Below, one piece after another: positions 20,405 through 28,727 of a DNA stretch of 64,000 nucleotides. Each line of letters begins with the position of its first letter. Position 1 is the stretch's first letter. This DNA comes from Neisseria sp. oral taxon 014 str. F0314 (GTDB lineage Bacteria; Pseudomonadota; Gammaproteobacteria; Burkholderiales; Neisseriaceae), in the NCBI RefSeq assembly GCF_005886145.1, contig NZ_CP040504.1, forward strand, positions 1,426,001 through 1,490,000, read 5' to 3'. The position numbers were made by a program, and so were the translations under genes. The notes beneath the pieces were generated by a model. That model had not been told where the DNA came from and ran no database searches. It worked only from the letters and a program-made list of their open reading frames with translations.

Positions 20405-20431
20405 TTGAAATGATTAGACCGTTTGGTTTTA

Positions 20432-21040
20432 TTATGGTTTAACGTAATTCTGATACAGCGTAACGACCTTCTGCACGCCGTAGGTGGTGCTGACTTTTCG
20501 GGTAACCTGCTCCTGCTCTTCCGGCGTCAGGATGCCCATGATGTAGGTTACATTGTCGTAGGTAACGATTTTGACGCGGCTCTGCGTGGCCGGCTTCAGG
20601 CCGAGCAGATAGGTGCGGACTTTGGACGTGCCCCATGAATCGGCTGCGACATCGCCGAACGTGCGCGGCTGCGGGGCGACATTGATGTAGTTGTACACGC
20701 CTTGGGCCGCCTGCTCGGAACGGGCGACCTGTTCGGCAAATTTTTTCTCTTCTTCGGTGGCCACCTGACCGAGCAGCAGCAGATGGCGGTTGTAGCCGAC
20801 CACGCTGATTTTCGGCGTGTAACCCGTTACCTGGTTATTCTGGCGCAGGTAGGAACGGATGGTGTTTTCGACGCGTACCGACATAACGCTGTCGTCGGCC
20901 TGCGCGCCGGTGGTACGGCGGTCGGCCAGCGATTTGCCGCCCACGGCCGCCCCGCCCAAAACCGCGCCCACGCAGCCGCTCAGGGTCAGGCTCAATACGG
21001 CGGCGGTCAAAACCGGCTTGACATAGTGTTTGATTTTCAT
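20432..21040 (-). CDS. dolP: BON-domain outer-membrane lipoprotein DolP (YraP; GNA2091)
   Basis: 202 residues. The lipoprotein signal ends LSGC, then GAVLGGAAVGGKSLADRR, then two BON domains (about 50-115, VRVENTIRSYLRQNNQVTGYTPKISVVGYNRHLLLLGQV; and about 128-195, KVRTYLLGLKPATQSRVKIVTYDNVTYIMGILTPEE). This matches E. coli DolP/YraP and the meningococcal antigen GNA2091, which keeps the outer membrane intact and associates with the cell-division site. AAAGGA stands 4 nt from the ATG. The neighbours gmhA, yraN and rsmI repeat the E. coli yraL-yraN-yraO-yraP grouping, supporting the call. Confidence 0.93.
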   Translation of the reverse strand: MKIKHYVKPVLTAAVLSLTLSGCVGAVLGGAAVGGKSLADRRTTGAQADDSVMSVRVENTIRSYLRQNNQVTGYTPKISVVGYNRHLLLLGQVATEEEKKFAEQVARSEQAAQGVYNYINVAPQPRTFGDVAADSWGTSKVRTYLLGLKPATQSRVKIVTYDNVTYIMGILTPEEQEQVTRKVSTTYGVQKVVTLYQNYVKP

Positions 21041-21062
21041 AATTTTCCTTTGTACAAATGAT

Positions 21063-21111
21063 TTTCAGACGGCCTGCCGCTCCGCTTTCGGGAACGGCAG
21101 GCCGTCTGAAA
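21063..21111. terminator. Extended DUS hairpin after gmhA
   Basis: 17-bp perfect inverted repeat (21063-21079 and 21095-21111) touching the gmhA stop. Confidence 0.8.
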
Positions 21112-21114
21112 GAA

Positions 21115-21708
21115 TTACATGCCTTCAAGCAGCATCGTGTCGATACAGTCGCAGATGGCGTGAATCAATAAGATATGGTTTTCCTGAATACGCGCGGTGC
21201 GCGGGTACGGCACATTGAGCAGGATGTCGCTGTCTTGCAGCATGGCGGCGATTTTGCCGCCGTCGCGTCCGGTCAGGGCGATGACCCGCATATCGCGCTC
21301 GTGTGCCGCTTTAATGGCTTCGATGACGTTGGCGGAATTACCCGAAGTGGAAATGCCGACCAACACGTCGCCCGCGCGGCCCAGCGCGCGCACCTGCTTG
21401 CTGAAAATATGCTCGAAACCGTAGTCGTTGCCGATGGCGGTCAGCGCGGAAGTATCGGTGGTCAGGGCGATGGCGGCCAGCTCCATGCGTTCCTTTTCAA
21501 AACGTCCGGTCATTTCGGCGGCAAAATGCTGCGCGTCGGCAGCCGAACCGCCGTTGCCGCAAATCAGAAACCTGCCGTCGTTCATCAGGCACGCCAGCAG
21601 CAATTCCGCCGCCTGCGCGGTCGGTTCGACCAATACCTCGGCCGCCTGCTGTTTCGCTTTGATGCTTTCGGCAAAATGCGCGGCAACGCGCTCTTGTAAT
21701 GTCGTCAT
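21115..21708 (-). CDS. gmhA: SIS-domain phosphoheptose isomerase GmhA / DiaA-like
   Basis: 197 residues, a single SIS domain. Sugar-phosphate-binding residues are in CGNGGSAADAQHFAAEMTGRF, followed by TDTSALTAIGNDYGFEHIFSKQV and GISTSGNSANVIEAI. GmhA converts sedoheptulose 7-phosphate to heptose 7-phosphate for the LOS inner core. The same family includes DiaA, an initiator-binding protein, whose gene sits in this position in E. coli; the neisserial copy is usually called gmhA. An in-frame TTG two codons upstream (21714) has an AGG at better spacing, so the start is uncertain by two residues. It follows yraN by a few bases. Confidence 0.9.
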   Translation of the reverse strand: MTTLQERVAAHFAESIKAKQQAAEVLVEPTAQAAELLLACLMNDGRFLICGNGGSAADAQHFAAEMTGRFEKERMELAAIALTTDTSALTAIGNDYGFEHIFSKQVRALGRAGDVLVGISTSGNSANVIEAIKAAHERDMRVIALTGRDGGKIAAMLQDSDILLNVPYPRTARIQENHILLIHAICDCIDTMLLEGM

Positions 21709-21715
21709 ATCCAAA

Positions 21716-22063
21716 TCAGCCTGTAATATTCTGCACCCATTCGGGCGGGTTTTCTCCCTGAATCAGCACCGCATCCAAGCGGCACGGCGCATGACTCAGA
21801 CCGTGTTGCTGCAAGTAATGTTCCGCGGTTTTCCGCAACTTTGCCAGCTTTGAAGGCGTAATGCTGTATGCCGCACCGCCGAAACCGCCGTTTTTTCGGT
21901 ATTTTACTTCAACAAACAGAATCGTGTTACCGTTTTTGACTATCAAATCGATTTCGCCGAAAGCGCAGTGCCAGTTCCTCTCCACCAGCCTACACCCCCT
22001 GCCCTGCAAAAACGCCAGCGCGGCATCTTCGCCCGCCGCACCCTGTTTATGGTTCAAACGCAT
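21716..22063 (-). CDS. yraN: YraN-family nuclease-fold protein (UPF0102)
   Basis: 115 residues. The UPF0102 pattern is complete: GAAGEDAALAFLQGRGCRLVERNW, FGEIDLIVKNGNTILFVEVKYRK with the PD-(D/E)xK-like E/D/ExK residues, then the C-terminal HYLQQHGLSHAPCRLDAVLI. The family has a nuclease fold resembling Holliday-junction resolvases; its role is not settled. The frame extends upstream, but the ATG at 22063 has GGTGGGAG 6 nt before it and gives the family N-terminus MRLNHKQGAAGEDAA. Cotranscribed with gmhA and divergent from rsmI. Confidence 0.92.
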   Translation of the reverse strand: MRLNHKQGAAGEDAALAFLQGRGCRLVERNWHCAFGEIDLIVKNGNTILFVEVKYRKNGGFGGAAYSITPSKLAKLRKTAEHYLQQHGLSHAPCRLDAVLIQGENPPEWVQNITG

Positions 22064-22159
22064 GATGTCTCCCACCTTCAAAACAAAGCCGCCCGCCCGA
22101 TTTCCCTTATAATACCGACAGCACGATAATCCCATTCCGACTTTCAGACGGCCTCCGAC

Positions 22160-23047
22160 ATGATTCAGAAACAACTCCAGAAAGCCTGCGGCAGCATTAT
22201 GCCCAAAACATTATACGTTGTCGCCACGCCCATCGGCAATTTGGCCGACATCACCCTGCGCGCGCTCGCCGTCCTGCAAAACGCCGACCTTATCTGCGCC
22301 GAGGACACCCGCGTAACCGCCCGCCTGCTGAGCGCATACGGCATACAGGGCAGGCTGGTCAGCGTGCGCGAACACAACGAGCGGCAGATGGCGGACAAAA
22401 TCATCGCCCATCTTTCAGACGGCCTCACCGTCGCCCAAGTCTCCGACGCAGGCACGCCCGCCGTGTGCGACCCCGGCGCCAAACTTGCCGGGCGCGTGCG
22501 CGAAGCCGGATTCAGAGTCGTTCCCGTCGTCGGCGCCAGCGCGGTGATGGGTGCATTGAGCGCGGCGGGCGTAACCGAATCCGATTTCTATTTCAACGGC
22601 TTCCTCCCGCCCAAATCCGGCGAACGGCAGAAGCTGCTTGCCAAATGGGCGCAGGCCGATTTTCCGGTGGTCATGTTCGAAACCCCGCACCGCATCGAAG
22701 CCGCCCTGTCCGACATGGCCGCCCTGTTTCCCGAACGCAGGCTCACCCTCGCCCGCGAAATCACCAAAACCTTCGAAACCTTTTTAAGCGGCACCGTTTC
22801 CGAAATCCAAACCGCCTTACAGGCCGACAACGACCAAATCCGCGGCGAAATGGTGCTCATCCTCCACCCCGCCCGCCGCGAAAAGCACGACGGCCTGCCC
22901 GAAGCCGCGCAACACATCATGAACATCCTCGCCGCCGAGCTGCCGACCAAACAGGCCGCCGAACTTGCCGCCAAGATTACCGGCGAAAGCAAAAAAGCCC
23001 TGTACGACTTGGCGCTGACCCGCAAAGATAAAGGCAAGGCCGTCTGA
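22160..23047 (+). CDS. rsmI: 16S rRNA (cytidine1402-2'-O)-methyltransferase
   Basis: 295 residues. The SAM-binding tetrapyrrole-methylase fold starts TLYVVATPIGNLADITLRALAVL; CAEDTR, VAQVSDAGTPAVCDPGAKL and PVVGASAVMGALSAAG are diagnostic for RsmI. It methylates C1402 of 16S rRNA together with RsmH. The ATG at 22160 agrees with the neisserial N-terminus pattern (MxQKxLQKA), though an ATG at 22199 is possible and neither has a strong ribosome site. The stop codon TGA is part of an uptake sequence (GCC GTC TGA), so the DUS ends the protein. Confidence 0.95.
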   Translation: MIQKQLQKACGSIMPKTLYVVATPIGNLADITLRALAVLQNADLICAEDTRVTARLLSAYGIQGRLVSVREHNERQMADKIIAHLSDGLTVAQVSDAGTPAVCDPGAKLAGRVREAGFRVVPVVGASAVMGALSAAGVTESDFYFNGFLPPKSGERQKLLAKWAQADFPVVMFETPHRIEAALSDMAALFPERRLTLAREITKTFETFLSGTVSEIQTALQADNDQIRGEMVLILHPARREKHDGLPEAAQHIMNILAAELPTKQAAELAAKITGESKKALYDLALTRKDKGKAV

Positions 23048-23072
23048 AAACCCGTCCCGCAGGAAATCCGCA

Positions 23073-23441
23073 ATGTTTACCGTACAACGCATCTACGACT
23101 ACCGGCCCGCCGCCGGACAAACCGCCGTCTTCATCGACCGCCTCTACCCGCGCGGCGTAACCAAAGAAAAATTCGCCGCCGCCGAATGGCTGAAAGACAT
23201 CGCCCCCAGTGCAGAGCTGCGCCGCTGGTACCACGAAGACCCCGCGCAACATTTCGCCGCCTTCGCAACCCGCTACCACGAAGAATTGCAGGGCGAAACG
23301 CAGCAAAAAGCCGTCGCACACCTCTTGGAGTTGGAAAAGCAGCACGGCGCCGTGCTGATACTGACCGCCGTCAAAAACCCGCAGCAGTCGCACGTCTCCG
23401 TGCTGGCGCAATACCTAGGCATCCCCTTCGTTTACCGATAG
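23073..23441 (+). CDS. DUF488-family protein (YeaO-like)
   Basis: 122 residues. DUF488 features: a strand followed by [37 protein letters not shown], then a helix and [24 protein letters not shown]. The fold is small and has no known activity. It starts 25 nt after rsmI with CAGGA about 9 nt from the ATG, so probably cotranscribed with it. Confidence 0.88.
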   Translation: MFTVQRIYDYRPAAGQTAVFIDRLYPRGVTKEKFAAAEWLKDIAPSAELRRWYHEDPAQHFAAFATRYHEELQGETQQKAVAHLLELEKQHGAVLILTAVKNPQQSHVSVLAQYLGIPFVYR

Positions 23442-23471
23442 GCCGTCTGAAACGCCTGCGGAAAACAATAT

Positions 23472-23501
23472 TTGCATTCCGCAAACCCGTGTTGCTATAA
23501 T
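23472..23501 (+). promoter_or_regulatory. Promoter of tRNA-Pro
   Basis: TTGCAT (-35, 23472-23477) and TATAAT (-10, 23496-23501) with 18-nt spacing; the -10 box ends 11 nt before the tRNA. Confidence 0.75.
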
Positions 23502-23512
23502 ACCGCCTTATT

Positions 23513-23589
<77 letters not shown>

Positions 23590-23596
23590 AATATCA

Positions 23597-23634
23597 AACC
23601 CGCTTCGGTTTCCAACACCGAAGCGGGTTAATTT
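23597..23634 (+). terminator. Terminator of tRNA-Pro
   Basis: 13-bp hairpin (23597-23609 and 23617-23629), 7-nt loop, then AATTTTT, 8 nt past the tRNA. Confidence 0.9.
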
Positions 23635-23639
23635 TTCAA

Positions 23640-24130
23640 AGCGCAATTCGTCGTTTCATCGTTCGGGCAGTCATGCAGATATCCCGTCATTCCCGTCAGG
23701 TTTTCATTTCAGACGGCCTCGGCAGTTAAAATCCGCCTTATCCCGTTTTCGCCGCAAATCCAATCAGTAGGACGGGCATCCATGCCCGACACGCACCATC
23801 CGATTTACGGCAACCCTCTACCCGTCATTCCCGCGCAGGCGGGAATCCAGACCTTTCCCTTGTGGAACCGTGGAAGAAAAAAGGGTACCTCACCCCGACA
23901 TTCTGGATTCCCGCCTGCGCGGGAATGACGAATGTTTGAATTGACTGAATTGCGCAGCCTGAAATTCCAAGGTGTCGGGCATTCATGCCCGACACCCCGT
24001 ATTCCGGCAACCAACAGAAATACCCACCCTATCGATGCGGATGGGCGGGTGTAGGGAGATTTGGAAAGATTGGGCTTATTGGGACAAATCTTTCCAAATC
24101 GTCGGAAGCGCGGACAAGGTCGGTGTAGGC
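23640..24130. repeat. NIME-type repeat array (dRS3 and a GGGCAT palindrome family)
   Basis: No gene in about 500 bases. Two dRS3 palindromes in inverted orientation (23827-23846, ATTCCCGCGCAGGCGGGAAT, and 23907-23926) enclose a 60-nt repeat-sequence unit, the structure of a neisserial intergenic mosaic element. A second palindrome family occurs twice: ACGGGCATCCATGCCCG near 23772-23790, and GGTGTCGGGCAT-TC-ATGCCCGACACC at 23971-23996. A truncated dRS3 lies near 23685, and a lone uptake sequence near 23710. Confidence 0.85.
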
Positions 24131-24147
24131 CGTGCTTCAAAAATCTG

Positions 24148-24606
24148 TTAAAGGGTAAGCAGCGTTCCCGGGCATGAAGAAGGAGCAATATCGGAAGGCA
24201 AATCGGTACCGCACTCCCATACGCCTGAACCGGTCGTATAACGAATATTGATTTTTTTACCGATAATTTTATCGTTTACGTTGGCGCTTTTAAAAGTAAC
24301 CGTAAGCAGGCATTGCGTTGTATTCTTCTGCACCGCCACATCGTTTACATAATGCCCTTGACTTACGCTGTTGGTAAACCACGGTTTGGACGTATCACAA
24401 GCACCAATACCTTCCGCCGCTATCGCTTCTACCAATGGGCTTTTCAATCCTGCCAACAATGATTGGCCTTCAGAAGCCTGGGCTCTGGCACTGTAATTGC
24501 CGAATAAAGGCAATGCAAGCGCAGAGATAATACCGATTAAGGCGACGACAATCATTAATTCAATAATGGTAAAACCGTTTGCATTCATGTTTGACGTGTT
24601 CATCAT
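24148..24606 (-). CDS. Second type IV pilin-like prepilin
   Basis: 152 residues. The prepilin leader ends in Gly before Phe1 (NANG then [24 protein letters not shown]), with Glu5 present, so PilD should process it and it can join a pilus fibre. The region GNYSARAQASEGQSLLAGLKSPLVEAI closely parallels the neighbouring pilE. It has four cysteines; the C-terminal pair encloses CGTDLPSDIAPSSC. Possible starts are 24606, 24603 or 24588, and none has a strong ribosome site. It lies downstream of pilE beyond a terminator and shows no clear promoter. It is full length with its own start codon, so it is not a promoterless silent cassette lacking the 5' end. It may be a second major pilin, a minor pilin, or poorly expressed. 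Confidence 0.88.
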   Translation of the reverse strand: MMNTSNMNANGFTIIELMIVVALIGIISALALPLFGNYSARAQASEGQSLLAGLKSPLVEAIAAEGIGACDTSKPWFTNSVSQGHYVNDVAVQKNTTQCLLTVTFKSANVNDKIIGKKINIRYTTGSGVWECGTDLPSDIAPSSCPGTLLTL

Positions 24607-24641
24607 GAATAATCCGCGATAATGTTTAGAATTAAGTTGTT

Positions 24642-24670
24642 ATAAAAAGCCCGCCGATTCAGCGGGCTTT
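24642..24670 (-). terminator. Intrinsic terminator of pilE
   Basis: Read on the minus strand, AAAGCCCGC-loop-GCGGGCTTT is followed by TTTTTATA. It stands 33 nt after the pilE stop and about 36 nt before the second pilin start. Confidence 0.85.
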
Positions 24671-24702
24671 ATTCATTCTACTTCTACAATTTATGCTATG
24701 AA

Positions 24703-25167
24703 TTAAATTGCATCACGGCAAGCAGCAGGAGATACGTTTTTATCCAAGTCAGATTTACATGTCCATTTGCCATCAGAAGGATTCAGAGTCATAACAATTT
24801 TGTGGCCTGCTACTTTATCGTTGACACCTGCAGAAGCAGCCTTAAAAGTAGCTGTCAAGCCGCAATTAGAACCATCTACTGCCGCGACTACGTTATCAAC
24901 GTATTTACCGGTAGTTACCGCCGATTGGAACCAAGGTTGGTTATCATTAGCACCTGTTGTACCCTTACAAGCAACCGCATTACTGCTTGCTGCTACTGCT
25001 TCAACCAGCGGGGTTTTCAAACCGCCCAACAGTTCGTAACCTTCGGTGGCTTGGGCGCGGGCTGTGTAGTCGCCGTACATCGGCAGGGCGATGGCGGCCA
25101 GAATACCGATAATGGCTACGACAATCATCAATTCGATCAGGGTGAAACCTTTTTGCATTGCTTTCAT
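24703..25167 (-). CDS. pilE: Type IV major pilin PilE (commensal, class II type)
   Basis: 154 residues. Short leader MKAMQKG, cut by PilD before Phe1, then the canonical helix [22 protein letters not shown] with Glu5. The alpha-helical spine continues [27 protein letters not shown]. The globular part has four cysteines, the last two bounding the D-region ([14 protein letters not shown]). The protein is shorter than gonococcal PilE and lacks the hypervariable loop, as in commensal pilins that do not vary antigenically. It is the major subunit of type IV pili used for adherence, twitching and DNA uptake. A sigma-54 promoter lies about 165 bases upstream of the start, with a terminator downstream. 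Confidence 0.93.
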   Translation of the reverse strand: MKAMQKGFTLIELMIVVAIIGILAAIALPMYGDYTARAQATEGYELLGGLKTPLVEAVAASSNAVACKGTTGANDNQPWFQSAVTTGKYVDNVVAAVDGSNCGLTATFKAASAGVNDKVAGHKIVMTLNPSDGKWTCKSDLDKNVSPAACRDAI

Positions 25168-25330
25168 TTTATAAACTCCAGTTTAAATGTGAATAAATTG
25201 TTTAATGTTATAAATAAAATCCGTAATGTGCTTGGCACGTTTCTATTATGAGTAAAACTTAAAAGAAGGAATATACAGCTTCCCGGCTTGGCTTTTACTG
25301 CTTTCCAGCTTTGCCGGACATTAGGTATCA

Positions 25331-25347
25331 AGCAACGGGCGTGCCAA
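25331..25347 (-). promoter_or_regulatory. Sigma-54 (-24/-12) promoter of pilE
   Basis: On the minus strand the sequence is TTGGCACG-CCCG-TTGCT, a full match to the RpoN consensus TTGGCACG-N4-TTGC. The -24 element is 25340-25347 and the -12 element 25332-25335. Transcription should start near 25320, giving a leader of about 150 nt before pilE. PilR, the expected activator, is encoded at 452-2077. Confidence 0.88.
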
Positions 25348-25460
25348 TCAGCTATATTTTTTCGAATCTTTATTTACAACTTTGTTTTTAAACATTTTTA
25401 TATTCATTTAGCCTGCGAGCGGTATTTCTTGGGTGCTAATATGCCAAATATTTATTCATG

Positions 25461-25526
25461 CAATATGACGTTTTCCGTCATATTGTGCTTTTATGATTAA
25501 GGCATTTTTTACATTTTCCGTCATAT
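25461..25526 (-). promoter_or_regulatory. Candidate upstream activator sites for pilE
   Basis: TTTTCCGTCATAT occurs at 25471-25483 and again at 25514-25526, 43 nt apart (about four helical turns). The first copy lies in a perfect 10-bp inverted repeat, CAATATGACG (25461-25470) and CGTCATATTG (25476-25485). They sit 140-205 bases upstream of the predicted start, the usual range for enhancer sites of NtrC-type activators such as PilR. Confidence 0.55.
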
Positions 25527-25620
25527 GTCATTTTTTGGCACATGTGGTTTGCGCGTTATGTATATCGAAACAGGCGGTATGTCTTGCCGATTGTCGGTTT
25601 TGCATCGTTATTTCCCTCAG

Positions 25621-25775
25621 CGTGCCGTCGGGCATAAATACCCGACCTACTTTACTGCGTCCTTAACCGTCATTCCCGCGCAGGCGGGAATCCAGAACGC
25701 GGCATGTTAGGAAACCTTTTTTCCGACAAGTTTATGTACGGACAGGTCTGGATTCCCGCCTGCGCGGGAATGACG
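25621..25775. repeat. NIME: paired dRS3 with RS core
   Basis: dRS3 copies at 25672-25691 and, inverted, 25752-25771 enclose a 60-nt core (CAGAACG...AGGAAACC...GGACAGGTCTGG). A degenerate palindrome of the CGGGCAT family (GTCGGGCATAAATACCCGAC) lies just upstream at 25627-25646. Between here and the pilE promoter region (about 25530-25620) I see no gene. Confidence 0.85.
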
Positions 25776-25794
25776 GGGACGGGTATAAAGTGCC

Positions 25795-25826
25795 GAGGCC
25801 GTCTGAAAATATTTTCAGACGGCCTC
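25795..25826. terminator. DUS hairpin after pyrH
   Basis: Near-perfect palindrome of two uptake sequences 33 nt downstream of pyrH on the minus strand. Confidence 0.75.
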
Positions 25827-25858
25827 TTGGTTTGTTTTATCGCAATGCCCTGTTTCAA

Positions 25859-26578
25859 TCAGCAATGTACCAGCGTGCCTTCGTTTTCGCCGATAACGAC
25901 GCGCTTGAGCGAACCTTGTTTGGCGATGCCGAAGACGACGATGTTGAGTTTGCGTTCGCGGCAGAGGGCAAAGGCGGTCGCGTCCATGACTTTGAGGTTT
26001 TTGTTCAAGGCTTCGTCAAAGGTGATGGTTTCGTAGCGCGTGGCGGACGGGTCTTTTTTCGGGTCTGCGGTATAAACGCCGTCGACGTTGGTGGCTTTGA
26101 GCATGACGTCGCAGTTCATTTCGGCTCCGCGCAGGGCGGCGGCGGTGTCGGTGGTAAAGAACGGGTTGCCCGTACCAGCGGCGAAGATGACGACTTTGCC
26201 TTCTTCCAAATATTGAATGGCTTTGGGGCGGGCGTAGGTTTCGGCGATTTGCTGCATGGAAAGCGCGGATTGTACGCGCGCTTTGATGCCGAGGGTTTCG
26301 AAAGCGTCTTTGAGGGCAAGTGCGTTCATGACGGTTGCCATCATGCCCATGTAGTCGGCGGTGGCGCGGTCCATGCTGCCTGCTTGAGCGGATACGCCGC
26401 GGAAGATGTTGCCGCCGCCGACGACGATGCCGACTTGTACGCCCATTTTGACGACTTCGGCGATTTCACCGACGGTTTGGACGATGGTGTCGTGGTTGAT
26501 GCCGAAAGGGTCGGAACCCATCAGGGATTCGCCGGAGAGTTTCAGTAATACGCGTTTGTATTTGATTTGCTGTGTCAT
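25859..26578 (-). CDS. pyrH: Uridylate kinase (UMP kinase)
   Basis: 239 residues of the amino-acid-kinase fold. The phosphate loop is [11 protein letters not shown]; other family blocks are [50 protein letters not shown] and [13 protein letters not shown]. It phosphorylates UMP to UDP using ATP, is hexameric and is regulated by GTP/UTP. It lies downstream of rpsB-tsf in the usual bacterial order, but a terminator and about 220 bases separate it from tsf, so it probably has its own promoter. Confidence 0.97.
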   Translation of the reverse strand: MTQQIKYKRVLLKLSGESLMGSDPFGINHDTIVQTVGEIAEVVKMGVQVGIVVGGGNIFRGVSAQAGSMDRATADYMGMMATVMNALALKDAFETLGIKARVQSALSMQQIAETYARPKAIQYLEEGKVVIFAAGTGNPFFTTDTAAALRGAEMNCDVMLKATNVDGVYTADPKKDPSATRYETITFDEALNKNLKVMDATAFALCRERKLNIVVFGIAKQGSLKRVVIGENEGTLVHC

Positions 26579-26797
26579 GGGATACCTTGCTTTCTTTGGG
26601 TGGATAGCGCTCGTTATGCAGGGCGCTGCTTCAATTCGGGGAAAGGGCGTTTGATTTTTCAGACGACCTTTCGGGATGTTTGGCTGACAGGGTAACGCGT
26701 TTTCCGTGGGTGTATGGGTTTGGATAAATTATTATGTGTTGATTATGATGAAATATTTTCTTTTCGACAGTATTTTAAACAGTGTAGCTCTCAAAAA

Positions 26798-26832
26798 AAA
26801 GCACCCTGATTCGTTTGGAATCCAGGTGCTTT
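26798..26832 (-). terminator. Terminator of the rpsB-tsf operon
   Basis: Inverted repeat AAAGCACC...GGTGCTTT with two mismatches in a 15-bp stem; on the minus strand it is followed by a run of T residues. It starts 17 nt after tsf. Between here and pyrH there is no gene. Confidence 0.85.
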
Positions 26833-26848
26833 CTTTTTCATCTCTGCC

Positions 26849-27703
26849 TTACACTTTAGCAGCAGCGGCAACTTCGGCTGCGTAGTCGACAACGGCTTTT
26901 TCGATACCGTCGCCTACTTTGTAGCGTACGAAGCTGACAACTTCCGTACCGTTTTCTTTAGCGAATTGGGCAACGGTTTGGTCAGGGTTCATGACGAATG
27001 CTTGGCCGTTCAGGGTGATTTCAGCCAAGAATTTGCGGATACGGCCTTCAACCATTTTGGCGGCGATGTCGGCAGGTTTGCCGGAAGCGATGGCTTGCTC
27101 GGTGTAGATGTGGCGTTCTTTTTCGATGGTTTCGGCATCTACCTCGGCTTCGGTTACGCATTGCGGTTTGGCGGCAACGATGTGCATACCGATTTTACGC
27201 GCTACGTCTTCAGAGCCTTTGAACTCAACCAATACGCCTTCGGTAGCCAATGCGCCGTGGATGTAGGCAACCAGTTGGTTGGCGGTGTCGATGACTTGGA
27301 AGCGGCGGACAGACATGTTCTCGCCCAATTTGGCGATGATGGCTTTGCGTTCTGCTTCAACCAGTTCGCTCAGTTCTTCAACGGTAGCCGGTTTTTTCTC
27401 GGCAGCGGTTTTGGCAACGAAGTTGGCGAATTCTACGAAGCCTGCGTCTTTGGCAACGAAGTCGGTTTCGCAGTTTACTTCAACCAATGCGCCGACATTG
27501 CCGTTGATGGCGTAAGCCAATACGCCTTCGGCAGCGGTACGGCCGGCCAGTTTGCCGGCTTTCGCGCCGGATTTGATGCGCAGGATTTCTTCGGCTTTTT
27601 CGAAGTTGCCTTCGGCTTCAACCAAGGCTTTTTTGCATTCCATCATGCCCAGGCCGGTAGCGGCGCGCAGGTCGGCAACCATTTTTGCAGTAATTTCTGC
27701 CAT
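26849..27703 (-). CDS. tsf: Translation elongation factor Ts
   Basis: 284 residues. The N-terminal UBA-like domain starts [41 protein letters not shown]. The EF-Tu-contacting core follows ([30 protein letters not shown]), with the C-terminal dimer-like modules after it. It exchanges GDP on EF-Tu. I chose the ATG at 27703 because AGGAGA stands 6 nt upstream and the N-terminus matches the family; the frame is open another 33 codons. Cotranscribed with rpsB, 123 nt upstream. Confidence 0.97.
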   Translation of the reverse strand: MAEITAKMVADLRAATGLGMMECKKALVEAEGNFEKAEEILRIKSGAKAGKLAGRTAAEGVLAYAINGNVGALVEVNCETDFVAKDAGFVEFANFVAKTAAEKKPATVEELSELVEAERKAIIAKLGENMSVRRFQVIDTANQLVAYIHGALATEGVLVEFKGSEDVARKIGMHIVAAKPQCVTEAEVDAETIEKERHIYTEQAIASGKPADIAAKMVEGRIRKFLAEITLNGQAFVMNPDQTVAQFAKENGTEVVSFVRYKVGDGIEKAVVDYAAEVAAAAKV

Positions 27704-27826
27704 TTTGAATCTCCTAGATTTTGGGGAAACACGGGGTATCCGTGTTTGGGAATGGGGTCGTCTGAAAAGGTTTTTCAGAACGGGATTTGAGAAAAGGGGC
27801 ATAACGCCCCTCTTCGGTTTGCCGGA

Positions 27827-28555
27827 TTACTCGGCAGCAGCTTCTTGGGCAGCGGCTACGGTTTCTTGCAGCGCTTGGTTTTTGCCTTCCAAAACTGCGT
27901 CGGCGATGCCGCGGCAGTACAGGCGGATGGCTTTGGCGGAGTCGTCGTTACCGGGGATGACGTATTTCACGCCGTCAGGGCTGTTGTTGGTATCGACTAC
28001 GGCGATAACGGGGATGCCCAGTTTTTCAGCTTCGACCAAAGTACCTTTTTGGTAGCCGGTGTCGATAACGAAAATCGCGTCAGGCAGGCCTTTCATGTTT
28101 TTGATACCGCCCAAAGAACGTTCCAGTTTTTCAACGTCGCGTTGCATTTCCAGAATTTCTTTTTTGCCGAAACCGCTTTCAGCAGCGTTTTCCAAAGCGG
28201 CGGTTTTTTCTTCCAGACGTTTGATGGATTGCTTAACGGTTTTGTAGTTGGTCAGCATGCCGCCCAACCAACGGTGATCGACGAAAGGCATACCGGCGCG
28301 GGTGGCTTCTTCGCGGATGATTTCGCGCGCCTGGCGTTTGGTGCCGACGAACAGCACGGTGCCTTTGTTGGCAACCAGACGGCGTACGGCTTCCTGCGCT
28401 TCCAAGAACATCGGCAGGGTTTTTTCCAGGTTTACGATGTGGATTTTGTTACGCGCGCCGAAAATGTATTGCTCCATTTTCGGGTTCCAGAAACGGGTTT
28501 GGTGGCCGAAGTGAACGCCGGCTTCAATCATCTGACGCATTGTAATTTGAGACAT
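27827..28555 (-). CDS. rpsB: 30S ribosomal protein S2
   Basis: 242 residues. Family blocks: [86 protein letters not shown] and [47 protein letters not shown]. It binds the 30S head/body junction. The ATG at 28555 follows TAAGGAAAA. The untranslated leader of more than 100 nt contains GC-rich hairpins (about 28600-28640); in other bacteria the rpsB leader mediates feedback by S2, which is possible here too. Confidence 0.97.
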   Translation of the reverse strand: MSQITMRQMIEAGVHFGHQTRFWNPKMEQYIFGARNKIHIVNLEKTLPMFLEAQEAVRRLVANKGTVLFVGTKRQAREIIREEATRAGMPFVDHRWLGGMLTNYKTVKQSIKRLEEKTAALENAAESGFGKKEILEMQRDVEKLERSLGGIKNMKGLPDAIFVIDTGYQKGTLVEAEKLGIPVIAVVDTNNSPDGVKYVIPGNDDSAKAIRLYCRGIADAVLEGKNQALQETVAAAQEAAAE

Positions 28556-28679
28556 GTTTTTCCTTAAAGGGTTAGAGGCACACATTCAATCGCATAGAAC
28601 TTGGCGCGGGGCCAAGCACCCTTCGGCGAAAGTGGGCGTAGTTTAAAAAATAAACGCTTCCGAAATGGAAAGCGGTGGG

Positions 28680-28708
28680 ATTATATAGGAATACGGGCCG
28701 TCTGAAAA
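28680..28708 (-). promoter_or_regulatory. Likely rpsB promoter
   Basis: On the minus strand, TATAAT (28680-28685) with a 17-nt spacer to TTTTCA (28703-28708), which lies inside an uptake sequence. The -35 match is weak (4/6). Confidence 0.5.
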
Positions 28709-28727
28709 GGTGTAACGGCTTGATTCT

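Noticed and set aside
18852..20408. A 518-codon plus-strand open frame across map and the proline-rich gene
   Set aside because: Antisense to map with its catalytic residues intact and running through terminator hairpins; no support as a gene.
23827..23926. Spaced palindromes read as a CRISPR array
   Set aside because: There are only two copies, in inverted orientation, with a shared core found at other NIMEs, and no cas genes.
24148..24606. Second pilin as a silent pilS cassette
   Set aside because: It has its own start, leader and invariant N-terminal helix, which silent cassettes lack.
25232..25239. TTGGCACG on the plus strand as a sigma-54 promoter
   Set aside because: It points away from pilE, and the -12 GC is missing at the right spacing. 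The perfect match at 25331-25347 on the correct strand is the better candidate.
25288..25500. Plus-strand 70-codon frame in the pilE upstream region
   Set aside because: It covers the sigma-54 promoter and activator repeats, with no ribosome site or protein-like pattern.
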